A stretch of DNA of 54,059 nucleotides from an uncultured Prevotella sp. (GTDB taxonomy: Bacteria > Bacteroidota > Bacteroidia > Bacteroidales > Bacteroidaceae): NCBI GenBank assembly GCA_946624005.1, contig CAMORS010000009.1:1-54059 (forward strand), written 5' to 3'. Position 1 is the stretch's first letter. The number at the start of each line of letters is the position of its first letter. The notes below the pieces were generated by a model. It was not told where the DNA came from. It made no database searches and was given only the letters and a program-made list of their open reading frames with translations. This document shows positions 45,237 through 54,036 of this stretch, one piece after another. Position numbers and translations under genes: made by a program.

Positions 45237-45268
45237 CAAATATAGTAAATTTATTTTAAACCGCCAAA
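45237..45268 (-). promoter_or_regulatory. Promoter of SusC/D locus 1
   Basis: Minus strand: TTTG, a 20-nt spacer, then TATATTTG. Both boxes are perfect. The leader before the ATG at 45176 is about 55 nt. Confidence 0.8.
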
Positions 45269-45900
45269 CTTTTTAACATTTAATGGCGCATAAAAGGTGG
45301 TTATTTAACAAAATAGTGGATAAAAAGTGTTACGTTAACGTTTGTATAAAGGATTTATTAAGATTTTCCCTGTATGTGACATGCTCTCTCGTTAACAACG
45401 TGCCGGTGCGCAGGATGTCTGCTCCCTATTATTATAATAATGTACCCGTACATATAAATAATATGCTAATCTGACTTACTATGCGAACCAAAAACACATC
45501 AACAAGGCCGCAATCAGACGCAGAAGCCGACACTACATTAATAAGGTAGTGCGACTACATTAATAAAGTAGTGCGACTACATTAATAAGGTAGTCTGACT
45601 ACATTAATAATGTAGTATCGCGATTTGCCGCAAATTGTCTGCCAACATGCCGCTGATTGCTTTGTGATTTGCGTTGTCCCGCCAGCTGGAAAACCCCTGT
45701 CGGCGTGGACAATGTATTTCTTATGTCTGAACATAAGCAATCAAATTGTTATTTATCACATTCATAAGCGACGAAAAAGAGACAGTCGGCTGATGTGAGT
45801 ATGACAAATGCCACGGAAGAAAGAAAGTGACGCTTTTTTTAAGCAAAAAGAGGGTAATATGTTAAAAAACACCCCAAAAAGCACTTTTCTTTTCTTATTT
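45269..45900. other. Divergent intergenic region between the two SusC loci
   Basis: About 630 bp without a believable gene. It holds several palindromes: ACGTTAACGT (45332-45341), ATTATTATAATAAT (45428-45441), ATGTACCCGTACAT (45440-45453), and the four-unit 22-bp array (45532-45619). A likely dense regulatory region, with promoters at both ends pointing outward. Confidence 0.6.
45532..45619. repeat. Array of four 22-bp palindromic units
   Basis: Units start at 45532, 45554, 45576 and 45598. Each has ACTACATTAATAA then RNGTAGT-type sequence and a short spacer (GCG, GCG, CTG, ATC). The last unit is a perfect palindrome with 8-bp arms ACTACATT / AATGTAGT around AAT; the others have one or two mismatches in the right arm. 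The 22-bp period and 3-nt centre are the same as in the unrelated array at 27707-27816. Confidence 0.9.
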
Positions 45901-45932
45901 CTTGGTCGTTTATAAAATTTTGTTTACATTTG
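45901..45932 (+). promoter_or_regulatory. Promoter of SusC/D locus 2
   Basis: CTTG, a 20-nt spacer, then TACATTTG (perfect -7). The leader before the ATG at 45996 is about 55-60 nt and contains AACGAGAGAGT, shared with the SusC 1 leader. Confidence 0.7.
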
Positions 45933-45995
45933 CAATTACAACAAAGAGAGAGTTTTTATTTTTTATATTCTAATCAATTAAACGAGAGAGTATTT

Positions 45996-48900
45996 ATGGA
46001 AAGAAAACTAACAATGATTTTGGCCTTTCTCTTCCTCAGCTTGGGAGGAGTTATGGCACAGACGCAGGTTAGCGGTACCGTAGTTTCTCAAGACAACGAG
46101 CCCATCATAGGTGTCTCGATCCTTGTCGTGGGGACTAACGTCGGCACCGTGACCGGTAGTGATGGCCACTTCTCGTTGACCGTGCCCGCCGGCAAGTCGA
46201 TGCTCCGCATCAGCTATGTGGGTATGGAGACGCTCGAAGTGAGTGCGCGCCCGAACATGCGCATCGTATTGCGCGACGGCGACACCAACCTCGACGAAAT
46301 CGTCGTGACGGCCATGGGTATCAAACGTCAGGCCAAAGCCCTGGGCTATTCGGCTACGGCGGTCGACGGCGAGAAGATCTCGCAGGCCCGCACGAGCGAC
46401 ATCATGTCGAGCCTGCAGGGTAAGGTGGCCGGTGTGCAGATCAGCTCTGCCGCCAGCGACCCGGGTTCGTCCAACTCCGTCATCATCCGTGGTATCAGCT
46501 CGTTGGGCGGCACCAACCAGCCGTTGTACGTCATCGACGGAGTGCCCCTGAACAACACGGCCGTCTACAGCAACGACGGACTGAACGCCGGCTACGACTT
46601 CGGTAACGGTGCCAATGCTGTCAACCCCGACGACGTAGAGTCGATGACCATCCTGAAGGGCGCTGCCGCTACGGCCCTCTACGGTAGCCGCGCCGCCAAC
46701 GGTGTCATCCTCATCACCACGAAGACCGGTAAGGCCCAGAAGAAGGGCCTGGGCATCGAGTACAACGGCGGCCTGCAGTGGGAGACCGTGATGCGCCTGC
46801 CGCAGATGCAGAACGAGTTCGGTCAGGGCTGGTATGGCGACAAGACCGACGACGAGAACGGTTCGTGGGGTCCGCGCTTCGACGGCTCGACACTGAAGTA
46901 TGGTACGGTGTACAACAACTCGCAGCAGATCAAGTCGTACCTGCCCATCGAGGACAACCTGAAGGACTTCTTCGACACGGGCTTCCGCTACAACAACAGC
47001 CTGTCGTTCAACGGAGCTACCGACCGAAGCGACTACTTCGTGTCGTTCTCGCAGATTCACGACAACGGTATCATCCCGACCGATGCCGACAACTACACGA
47101 AGTACACCTTCTCGGCACGCGGCTCGCACAAGATCAAGAACCTGACGTTCAGCTCGTCGGTGAACTATGCCTTCCAGAAGAACAACTTCGTATCGACCGG
47201 TCAGGGCATAGAGAACATGTACAACTCTATCATGCAGACACCGCGCGACATCAGTATCGCCGAGCTGAAAGACCTGAACAACCCGTTCAACACGCCGGGC
47301 TACTACTATACGCCCTATAGCGTGATGAACCCCTACTACATCCTGGAGAACCACCTGAATGAATACGAGAGCGAGCGCTTCTACGGTAAGTTCCAGCTGG
47401 ACTACGACTTCCTGAAGTGGTTCAAGCTGACCTATCGCTTCGGTCTGGACACCTCCACCGGACAGCACCATCAGGGTGTGCCCAACTATGCCGTGCTCTT
47501 CCCCGACACGCCCAACTGGGCCGACGAGCTGAGTACCGTGACGGGCAGCACGTCGCAGCAGATAACACGCCGCCGCGAGCTGAACCACGACCTGATGCTG
47601 ACGTTCAACATGCCTGTCAGCGACTTCAACATCAACGCCATCGCCGGTTTCAACGGCAACGAGCGCAGTTCGAACTACCTCTATTCGTCGGTCACCAACC
47701 TGACCATTCCGACCTACTTCAACGTCAGCAACTCGGCCGAACGCCCCACAACAGAGGAGTATAAGCAGCTGCGCCGACTGATGGGTATCTACGGACAGGC
47801 CGAAATAGCCTGGAAGAACCAGCTCTACCTGACCCTCACAGCACGTAACGACTGGTCGTCGACGCTGCCCAAGGGCAACCGCTCGTTCTTCTATCCCGGC
47901 ATTACCGCCAGCTGGATCTTCTCCGAGGCGCTGAAGGAGCAGGCTCCGTGGCTCACCTTCGGTAAGCTGCGCGCCGCCTGGGGTAAGACGGGTAACGACG
48001 CCAGCGTCTATATGACCGACCCGTACTACTCGCAGGCCGCCGCCAGTTCGTCTGGCTGGGGCGATAGCAACTTCCCCTTCTCGAAGACCGGCACCAATGC
48101 CTACACCGTGGGTAACATCCTGGGTAGCTCGACGCTGAGCCCCGAGATGACCACCGAGACCGAGTTCGGCGTACAGCTGGCCTTCCTGCAGAACCGCATC
48201 CAGCTCGATGCTACGTATTACAACCGTGTATCCGACAAGCAGATAACACGTCTGAGCGTCGATCCCGCTTCGGGCTACACCGCACAGAACGTCAACCTCG
48301 GTAAGATCCGCAACCGCGGTATCGAGCTGTTGGTAACCCTCGTTCCCGTCCGCGTGAAGGACTTCGAGTGGAGCCTGACATGGAACTACACGAAGAACAA
48401 CAACAAGGTGCTGAAGCTCCCCGAGGAGATGAACGGACGCGCTTCTATCTACGGCTTCACCGGCGGTACGGGTCTCTATGCCATCGAGGGCAAGGAGATG
48501 GGTATCTTCGAGGCCTACTCTGCCAAGAAGACCGACGACGGACGCATCATCGTTGACAGCAACGGTCTGCCGCAGAATACTGACGAGCAGGTGGAGATCG
48601 GATCGATCAACTATAAGTATATGATGGGCATCGGCAACACGCTGCGCTACAAGGGCGTCTCGTTGTCGTTCGACTTCGACTTCCGTCATGGCGGACTGAT
48701 GTTCTCGCGTACGAAGGACATCGAATACTTCACCGGTAACGCCATGCAGACAGCCTACAACGACCGTAACCCGTGGATCATCCCCAACTCGGTCATCGAC
48801 AACGGCGACGGAACCTTCTCGGAGAATACCATCCCGCTGAACTCAAGAAACATCTACAACTACTGGAACAACGGCGGCACGGAGATGGGTGCCTTCTCGC

Positions 48901-49160
48901 TCATCGACAAGTCGTACGTGAAGCTGCGCCAGGTGGTGCTCAGCTGGGACCTCCCCTCGAAGTGGCTCGCCAAGACCTTCCTCACCGGTGTACGCGTATC
49001 AGTGTTCGGCAACAACCTGCTGCTCTGGACACCGTCGAGCAACACCTTCGTCGATCCTGAAGTTTCGTCGTTCGGTAACGACCTGACGGGTAACTTCGGT
49101 GAGTATTCGTCGAACCCCAGCTCGCGCAAGTTCGGTTTCAACATCAATGTCAAATTCTAA
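45996..49160 (+). CDS. SusC/RagA TonB-linked outer-membrane receptor, locus 2
   Basis: 1054 residues from the ATG at 45996. The signal peptide MERKLTMILAFLFLSLGGVM and the next residues (AQTQVSGTV) almost repeat those of SusC 1, but the rest differs clearly. Carboxypeptidase-regulatory-like domain (about 22-105), DEIVVTAMGIKRQAKALGYS box, plug with IIRGISSLGGTNQPLYVIDG and SRAANGVILITTKTGK, then the barrel ending SSNPSSRKFGFNINVKF. It is coupled with a different SusD family member, so the two loci should take different ligands. SusD starts 18 nt downstream. Confidence 0.96.
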   Translation: MERKLTMILAFLFLSLGGVMAQTQVSGTVVSQDNEPIIGVSILVVGTNVGTVTGSDGHFSLTVPAGKSMLRISYVGMETLEVSARPNMRIVLRDGDTNLDEIVVTAMGIKRQAKALGYSATAVDGEKISQARTSDIMSSLQGKVAGVQISSAASDPGSSNSVIIRGISSLGGTNQPLYVIDGVPLNNTAVYSNDGLNAGYDFGNGANAVNPDDVESMTILKGAAATALYGSRAANGVILITTKTGKAQKKGLGIEYNGGLQWETVMRLPQMQNEFGQGWYGDKTDDENGSWGPRFDGSTLKYGTVYNNSQQIKSYLPIEDNLKDFFDTGFRYNNSLSFNGATDRSDYFVSFSQIHDNGIIPTDADNYTKYTFSARGSHKIKNLTFSSSVNYAFQKNNFVSTGQGIENMYNSIMQTPRDISIAELKDLNNPFNTPGYYYTPYSVMNPYYILENHLNEYESERFYGKFQLDYDFLKWFKLTYRFGLDTSTGQHHQGVPNYAVLFPDTPNWADELSTVTGSTSQQITRRRELNHDLMLTFNMPVSDFNINAIAGFNGNERSSNYLYSSVTNLTIPTYFNVSNSAERPTTEEYKQLRRLMGIYGQAEIAWKNQLYLTLTARNDWSSTLPKGNRSFFYPGITASWIFSEALKEQAPWLTFGKLRAAWGKTGNDASVYMTDPYYSQAAASSSGWGDSNFPFSKTGTNAYTVGNILGSSTLSPEMTTETEFGVQLAFLQNRIQLDATYYNRVSDKQITRLSVDPASGYTAQNVNLGKIRNRGIELLVTLVPVRVKDFEWSLTWNYTKNNNKVLKLPEEMNGRASIYGFTGGTGLYAIEGKEMGIFEAYSAKKTDDGRIIVDSNGLPQNTDEQVEIGSINYKYMMGIGNTLRYKGVSLSFDFDFRHGGLMFSRTKDIEYFTGNAMQTAYNDRNPWIIPNSVIDNGDGTFSENTIPLNSRNIYNYWNNGGTEMGAFSLIDKSYVKLRQVVLSWDLPSKWLAKTFLTGVRVSVFGNNLLLWTPSSNTFVDPEVSSFGNDLTGNFGEYSSNPSSRKFGFNINVKF

Positions 49161-49178
49161 AAGAAAGGAAGCAACAGT

Positions 49179-50663
49179 ATGAAAAAGATATTTTTATTTG
49201 CCGCTGCGGGACTCATGATGCTTTCCAGTTGTGACCTGGACATCAATGAAGACCCGAACTATCCTTCAAGTGGCGAGATTACCAGCGACCTGGAGTTTCC
49301 CGCTGTGATCAACGCCATTGCTGACGCTACGGGCGACCAGATGTTCAACTATGGTGGCTTCTTTGCACAGTATTTCGAACAGATGCCTGAGGCCAACCAG
49401 TATAACGACCTGGCCGAGCTGAACATCGACGAGTCGAAAGACCTCTTCAACCGCTGCTACCGCGTCATCTATGCCGGTGCCCTCCAGGACATCGAGGACA
49501 TCAAGACGAAGACCGATAACACGGCCAACCTCTTCGCCTGCCAGGTGATGCGCACGCTGGCCTTCCAGCTGTTGGTCGACAATACCAGCGAGACACCTTA
49601 CACCGAGGCACTGCAGAGCTCTATCTCGGCTCCGAAGTACGACGACGGTAAGACCGTCTACGAGGGTGTGCTGGCCGAGCTCGATGCGGCAGAGGCTGCT
49701 CTCAACAGCGATGATATCATCACCATGACCGACCCGCTGCTCCAGAAGGACCTCAGCCAGTGGCGCGGCTTCGCCAATGCCCTTCGTCTGCGCATGTATC
49801 TGCGCCTGATCGACGGCAATGTGGATGCTGCCTCGTACACCTCGAAGGCTCAGGCTCTGGTGAACGCCGGCGACTTCTTCTCTGACGATGTGGCCTGGGA
49901 TGTCTATAGCGACCAGGAAGGTCAGTTCAACCCGTGGTACCACGGTGTGTTCCAGCTCACCAACAACCATTGCGCTGCCTATCCCATCGTGTCGTACATG
50001 CTCAGCACCAACGACCCGCGTATCTCCTACGCCATCAAGCCCCGCACCAGCGACGGCTCGTATGTGGGACAGTTCCCCGGTGCCAAGCAGTCGAATGCTG
50101 TCTACAGCAGCTCGTATAAGAATCAGGATGTCAGCGCCATCGATTATGCGCCGACACACGCACTGCCCATCTATCTGTTCACGCAGAGCGAACTGCAGTT
50201 CCTCATCGCCGAGGTGCAGCTGCGCTTCAACCACAACGAAGCCGCTGCCAAGGCAGCCTACGAGGAAGGTGTTGCTGCCGACTTTGCATCGCGCGGCATT
50301 CCCAATGTCAGCGAGTTCTTAGCCAACTCCGCCAGCTGGGACGGACAGTCGTCGGCTGAAGAAAAGCTGAAGCTCATTTACATGCAGAAGTGGACAGCCC
50401 TCTTCATGCGCGACCACATGGAGGCTTGGTCGGAGATTCGCCGCACCGACGTTCCGTCGCTGTCGCCCCACTCGGGAGCCGACATCAACAAGAACGTCGC
50501 TATCTACACCCCTGGCGACCTGATCAACCCGACAACGAACCAGCTGGGCAATGGCAACATCGCCATGAGCATCCCCTACAGCAGCGACTCTCGTAAGTTT
50601 AATATCAACACGCCCAGCACGGCTCGCAAGATCAGCGACAAGGTGTTCTGGGATGTGAAGTAA
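49179..50663 (+). CDS. SusD/RagB-family lipoprotein, locus 2
   Basis: 494 residues. Lipobox LSSCDLDINEDPNYP directly after a 20-residue signal peptide. The N-D-P-N start, helical repeats (CYRVIYAGALQDIEDIKTK, ACQVMRTLAFQLLVDNTSET) and the TALFMRDHMEAWSEIRRTDVP segment fit the SusD-like_2 branch of the family. Expected to bind ligand at the surface and close over SusC 2. Part of a four-gene plus-strand operon. Confidence 0.93.
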   Translation: MKKIFLFAAAGLMMLSSCDLDINEDPNYPSSGEITSDLEFPAVINAIADATGDQMFNYGGFFAQYFEQMPEANQYNDLAELNIDESKDLFNRCYRVIYAGALQDIEDIKTKTDNTANLFACQVMRTLAFQLLVDNTSETPYTEALQSSISAPKYDDGKTVYEGVLAELDAAEAALNSDDIITMTDPLLQKDLSQWRGFANALRLRMYLRLIDGNVDAASYTSKAQALVNAGDFFSDDVAWDVYSDQEGQFNPWYHGVFQLTNNHCAAYPIVSYMLSTNDPRISYAIKPRTSDGSYVGQFPGAKQSNAVYSSSYKNQDVSAIDYAPTHALPIYLFTQSELQFLIAEVQLRFNHNEAAAKAAYEEGVAADFASRGIPNVSEFLANSASWDGQSSAEEKLKLIYMQKWTALFMRDHMEAWSEIRRTDVPSLSPHSGADINKNVAIYTPGDLINPTTNQLGNGNIAMSIPYSSDSRKFNINTPSTARKISDKVFWDVK

Positions 50664-50693
50664 GTTGTCCAACCCTAATAAAGACAATCAGAT

Positions 50694-51404
50694 ATGAAAA
50701 AGATATTTGTATATGGATTGATGCTTTGCACGGCTGCCTTTGGCTTCACATCGTGCAATGACGACGAAGACCAGCTCACCGACACCCGCGTGACCAACTA
50801 CATCGTGCTGACGCTCAACGGCAACGAGGTGATGTATGTCGAAGCAGGCTCCGACTTTGTCGACCCAGGCTGCACCGCCGAACTGGCTGGCGAGGACGTC
50901 ACCAGCAAGGTGACGGTGAACAACCCTGTGAACACCAACGAGATTGGTCCCTACGTGATAACTTATAGCGCTGTCAATGAAGACGGGTTTGCTGCTCAGG
51001 CCTACCGTTATGTGTATGTAGGCAGTCCGGTAGTCGCCAAGGTCGCCGAAGGCTCTTATCGCCAGACGTGGAACGACGACGGCTCGCCGAAGGCTCAGGT
51101 GGCATGGTCGGGCTACAGCATCTTCATGCTCACCGACGGCAACGGCAAGTACTGGACCGAGGACCTGCTCGGCGGCTACTACTATCTGCGTGCAGGCTAC
51201 GGCTCAAGCTATGCTATGTCAGGCTTCCTGCAGGTGAATGAAGACAACACGGTGAATATCGCCGGCAGTAACGGCGTTCCCGGATGGGGCGACGACTACG
51301 ACGACTTCCTGAACGGTGTCTTCGACCCTGCTGCCAACACCATCTCTTACGACATCGTGTATGCGGGAATGGATTTCAACGTAATATTAAATTTAAACGA
51401 ATAG
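50694..51404 (+). CDS. Ig-like domain lipoprotein (DUF5012/BT_2262 type)
   Basis: 236 residues. Lipobox GFTSCNDDED, then an immunoglobulin-like domain with VMYVEAGSDFVDPGCTAEL and GPYVITYSAVNEDGF, the pattern of bacterial Ig-like (DUF5011/5012) modules. A C-terminal beta domain follows (YRQTWNDDGSPKAQVAWSGY). Such lipoproteins are common third genes in SusC/D loci and are thought to help surface ligand capture. The next gene starts 4 nt after its stop codon. Confidence 0.8.
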   Translation: MKKIFVYGLMLCTAAFGFTSCNDDEDQLTDTRVTNYIVLTLNGNEVMYVEAGSDFVDPGCTAELAGEDVTSKVTVNNPVNTNEIGPYVITYSAVNEDGFAAQAYRYVYVGSPVVAKVAEGSYRQTWNDDGSPKAQVAWSGYSIFMLTDGNGKYWTEDLLGGYYYLRAGYGSSYAMSGFLQVNEDNTVNIAGSNGVPGWGDDYDDFLNGVFDPAANTISYDIVYAGMDFNVILNLNE

Positions 51405-51408
51405 CATT

Positions 51409-51921
51409 ATGATGAAGAAATATATTTCACTGCTGATGATGGCCCTGGTATGCTCCTTCGGCTTCACGGGCTGCGATCCTGAGACCGACGAGGAGCCGGG
51501 CGGAACGAACTTGGAGAAGATGGCCGGACTGTGGGATGTTCAGGTGGACGTGGTTGACGAGAGCGGCAACATCGTTTACGAAGATCCCTACGGACTGGGT
51601 ACCATCCAGGTGATGACCTACAACACGGCTGACAATGTCAACAACGTGATGTGGCTCGACGACATGCAGAACTTCTGGGCTTTCAAAATGAAGGTCGATG
51701 TCAACTACGACGCCCGCACGTTCAGCTGCAACGAGAAAGACTATGACGCAGCCGGCACTGGAAAAGGCATCGTCACCAACGGTAAGGTGCTCGAGGGTCA
51801 GGCTGTCAACCTGCACGGTATGCCGAACGACAGCATCGTCTTCGACATCAAGTTCAACGACGACGACTACGGTTTCATCTATCGTATCTCGGGTCAGCGC
51901 TACACAGGCTTCTACGAGTAA
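51409..51921 (+). CDS. Lipocalin-like lipid-binding lipoprotein of locus 2
   Basis: 170 residues. Lipobox GFTGCDPETDE, then a small beta-barrel-like domain with LEKMAGLWDVQVDVVDESGN, FWAFKMKVDVNYDARTFSC and DIKFNDDDYGFIYRISGQRY. It matches the lipid-binding (Lipid_bd, lipocalin-like) family often found at the end of SusC/D operons. Last gene of the operon; a clear terminator follows. Confidence 0.78.
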   Translation: MMKKYISLLMMALVCSFGFTGCDPETDEEPGGTNLEKMAGLWDVQVDVVDESGNIVYEDPYGLGTIQVMTYNTADNVNNVMWLDDMQNFWAFKMKVDVNYDARTFSCNEKDYDAAGTGKGIVTNGKVLEGQAVNLHGMPNDSIVFDIKFNDDDYGFIYRISGQRYTGFYE

Positions 51922-51947
51922 AAACGCAACACTGTAGATTATATGAA

Positions 51948-51989
51948 AAGAGCGAGGGTGCAACCGTTGCCCCCTCGCTCTTGCTTTTT
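51948..51989 (+). terminator. Intrinsic terminator of SusC/D locus 2
   Basis: Perfect 11-bp stem AAGAGCGAGGG / CCCTCGCTCTT, loop of 13 nt, followed by GCTTTTT. It starts 26 nt past the last stop codon. Confidence 0.88.
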
Positions 51990-52003
51990 GGCAATCTCTA
52001 TCA

Positions 52004-52102
52004 TTTGAACGCAGAGACGCAAAGACGCAGAGATTGATTGTTCCTATCGGTTGATATACTTTGTCTTATAAAACTCTGCGTCTCCGCGTCTTTGCGTTCA
52101 AA
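52004..52102. repeat. Long imperfect inverted repeat (GCAGAGACGCAAAGACGCAG type)
   Basis: Two 29-bp arms (52004-52032 and 52074-52102) match at 26 of 29 positions when one is reverse-complemented. Each arm is built of the near-tandem pieces GCAGAGACGCAAAGACGCAG. This sequence type recurs in many bacterial genomes as an intergenic hairpin; translated it gives the artefact peptide LRLCVSAFK. It could fold into a cruciform or RNA hairpin between the convergent transcripts. Confidence 0.75.
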
Positions 52103-52130
52103 AGAAACAAATAGATAATGCCTTTTATAG

Positions 52131-52175
52131 ATGTAATGTCTGAACTCCAGTAATGTCTGAACTCCTGAAACTCCA
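52131..52175 (+). repeat. Modular repeat next to the GH2 gene end
   Basis: A variant head ATGTAATGTCT plus GAACTCCA, then a partial head GTAATGTCT plus GAACTCCT and GAAACTCCA. It ends 1 nt before the stop codon of the minus-strand GH2 gene. Unlike the other three copies it does not precede a start codon. Confidence 0.8.
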
Positions 52176-52176
52176 T

Positions 52177-53961
52177 CTACTTCATCAGATGCTTGAAGGC
52201 CCCCTTCTGCTTGAAGAAGTCCTGCAGCACGTAGAAGGCCTGCTTGGTCTGTCCGCGCTCGGAGATGATGCCCTTGCGGTTGAAGAAGTTCTGCGTGTCG
52301 TGGTTCATGCGTCGCGGGCTGTGGAAGTCCATGAGCACCCAGGGCGACACCCCGACGAAGGCGGGCTGGCGGCTCCACATCGCCAACTGGCGGCGGAACA
52401 CTTCGGCCTGATACTCCTCCGTCCACTTCTCCGTCACATCGCCGAAACGGCCTGCCACGGCACCGGCACCGAACTCTGTGACGATGATGGGCTTCTGCGA
52501 GGGGATGCTCCATTTGTGGCGGTTGCAGTCGGCTGCCGTGCCGCCATACCATCCGATGTACTCGTTCACACCGATGATGTCGACCACCGAGAGCAGCGGG
52601 TCGGTGATGGTCGACGTGTTCTCGCCGGCTCCGTCGATGGTCATCGCCATGCTGAGCAACCGCTCCTGGTCGGCCTGCTTCACCTGCTGGGCCAGACGGC
52701 GGAGGAAGTTGTCGCGCGCCTCACCCTTCGGCAGTTCGTTGCCGATGCTCCATACGATGACGCCGCAGCGGTTGTGGTCGCGGTCGATCATCTCCTTCAG
52801 CTGACGTGAAGCACAAGCGAAGGTGTTGGGGTTCGTCCAGTCGAGCGTCCAGTAGACAGGAATCTCCGACCAGAGCATGATGCCGTTGCGCTCAGCCATG
52901 CGCACCATCTTCTCGTTGTGCGGATAGTGGGCCAGACGGAGGAAATTGGCCCCCAGAAACTTCGACCATGAGATGAGCGTCGAGTCGTCCTTCTCGGCGA
53001 TGCAGCGCCCCGTGCGGTAGGGGGCCTCCTCATGGACGGAGACACCGCGCAGGAAGATGGGCTTGCCGTTGAGCAAGAGCTGCTGTCCGCGCACCTCGAT
53101 GTGGCGGAAGCCTATCTGGTCTTCTATCTTCTCGCCGTTGCACTTCAGCTCGACGTCGTACAGCCGCGGTGTCTCGGGTGTCCAGAGGATGGGCGCTTTT
53201 TTATCGAAAGTGAACGAAGCCTCACCGCGGGCGTCGGTCGTCAGCTTCTGGTTGAGCTTCAGGTCGCCTATCTTCACGTCGATGCGCACGTCGGCCACTG
53301 GCAGGTTGAGCTTCACCTTGCCCGTGATTTTCGACAGCGAACCTTCCGCGAGCTTGATTTCGTAATCGTCGATATGTGCCATCGGTGTCTCTACGAGCAT
53401 CACGTCGCGCGTCAGTCCGCCGAAGTTCCACCAGTCGGTCTCCATGGCAGGCACGGCATCGGGCCGCCGACGGTTGTTCACCCGGACTACCACCGTGTTC
53501 TCGCCTTTCTGTACGAGCCCCGTGATGTCGAAGAAGAAAGGCGTGAAGCCACCCTCATGAGCACCGGCTTTCTGCCCGTTCACCCATACGTCGGCCTGGT
53601 AGTTGGCCCCGCCGAAGTAGAGGTAGAGCAGGCGGTCGCGCTTCAGGTTGTGCTCGAACGTCCGCTTGTACCACACCGTCCCTTCATAGAAGAAGAGGTC
53701 CTGCCGCTGAGTGTTCCAGTCGGCCGGAACGTCGATATACTCTTTGTCGGAGAAGTTAAACTCGGCATGGTCGCTCTTCGAGGCGGGCTGTGCATTCTTG
53801 TAGATGCCGTAGCCCATGCCCGTGTCGTAGGGGTCCACCACAATCTGCCACCATCCGTTGAGCGATGTCACGTTGCGGCCATACACATTGTGCAGCACGT
53901 CGGCGGCCATCAGCTGTGCGGCCACCAGCATGCCCATTGTCAAAGCAAAAAGTCTTTTCAT
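52177..53961 (-). CDS. Glycoside hydrolase family 2, beta-glucuronidase-like
   Basis: 594 residues. Signal peptide MKRLFALTMGMLVAAQLMAA, sugar-binding domain (about 25-190), immunoglobulin-like domain (195-290), then the TIM barrel. Catalytic residues: acid/base Glu409 in VIWSIGNELPKGEA and nucleophile Glu496 in PIIVTEFGAGAV. The barrel also has LRLAHYPHNEKMVRMAERNG. Near the C-terminus, FFNRKGIISERG (559-570) carries Asn561 and Lys563 in N-x-K spacing, the motif that selects a carboxylate sugar in beta-glucuronidases. So it is probably an exported beta-glucuronidase or glucuronidase-like enzyme. Own promoter; it converges on SusC/D locus 2, so a joint role is plausible but inferred. Confidence 0.88.
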   Translation of the reverse strand: MKRLFALTMGMLVAAQLMAADVLHNVYGRNVTSLNGWWQIVVDPYDTGMGYGIYKNAQPASKSDHAEFNFSDKEYIDVPADWNTQRQDLFFYEGTVWYKRTFEHNLKRDRLLYLYFGGANYQADVWVNGQKAGAHEGGFTPFFFDITGLVQKGENTVVVRVNNRRRPDAVPAMETDWWNFGGLTRDVMLVETPMAHIDDYEIKLAEGSLSKITGKVKLNLPVADVRIDVKIGDLKLNQKLTTDARGEASFTFDKKAPILWTPETPRLYDVELKCNGEKIEDQIGFRHIEVRGQQLLLNGKPIFLRGVSVHEEAPYRTGRCIAEKDDSTLISWSKFLGANFLRLAHYPHNEKMVRMAERNGIMLWSEIPVYWTLDWTNPNTFACASRQLKEMIDRDHNRCGVIVWSIGNELPKGEARDNFLRRLAQQVKQADQERLLSMAMTIDGAGENTSTITDPLLSVVDIIGVNEYIGWYGGTAADCNRHKWSIPSQKPIIVTEFGAGAVAGRFGDVTEKWTEEYQAEVFRRQLAMWSRQPAFVGVSPWVLMDFHSPRRMNHDTQNFFNRKGIISERGQTKQAFYVLQDFFKQKGAFKHLMK

Positions 53962-54004
53962 TGGTTTCTGACTGATCTTTTTTATTGTTTATGTTTTGAT
54001 TTTG

Positions 54005-54036
54005 CAAAGGTACACATTTCTTTTCAAGTGCACAAG
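54005..54036 (-). promoter_or_regulatory. Promoter of the GH2 gene
   Basis: Minus strand: CTTG, a 20-nt spacer, then TACCTTTG (perfect -7). The ATG at 53961 is about 44 nt downstream. Confidence 0.7.

Larger units (their letters stand above)
45199..45765. repeat. 20-bp inverted repeat spanning the divergent SusC promoters
   Basis: ATGAATGTGATAAATAACAA at 45199-45218 and its exact complement at 45746-45765. The left copy lies in the leader of SusC 1; the right copy lies upstream of the SusC 2 promoter, in the same orientation relative to that gene. It looks like a trace of an inverted duplication of the 5' region. Confidence 0.85.

Noticed and set aside
45283..45474. 63-codon frame between the SusC loci
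   Set aside because: No supporting start signals or homology; the region is a palindrome-rich divergent regulatory zone.
45177..45995. Active invertible promoter controlled by a dedicated recombinase
   Set aside because: Inverted repeats are present, but no recombinase gene lies in the window and the 20-bp repeats lie asymmetrically; kept only as a homologous-recombination hypothesis.
46008..48689. 893-codon minus-strand frame in SusC 2
   Set aside because: Shadow of the SusC gene caused by biased codon use.
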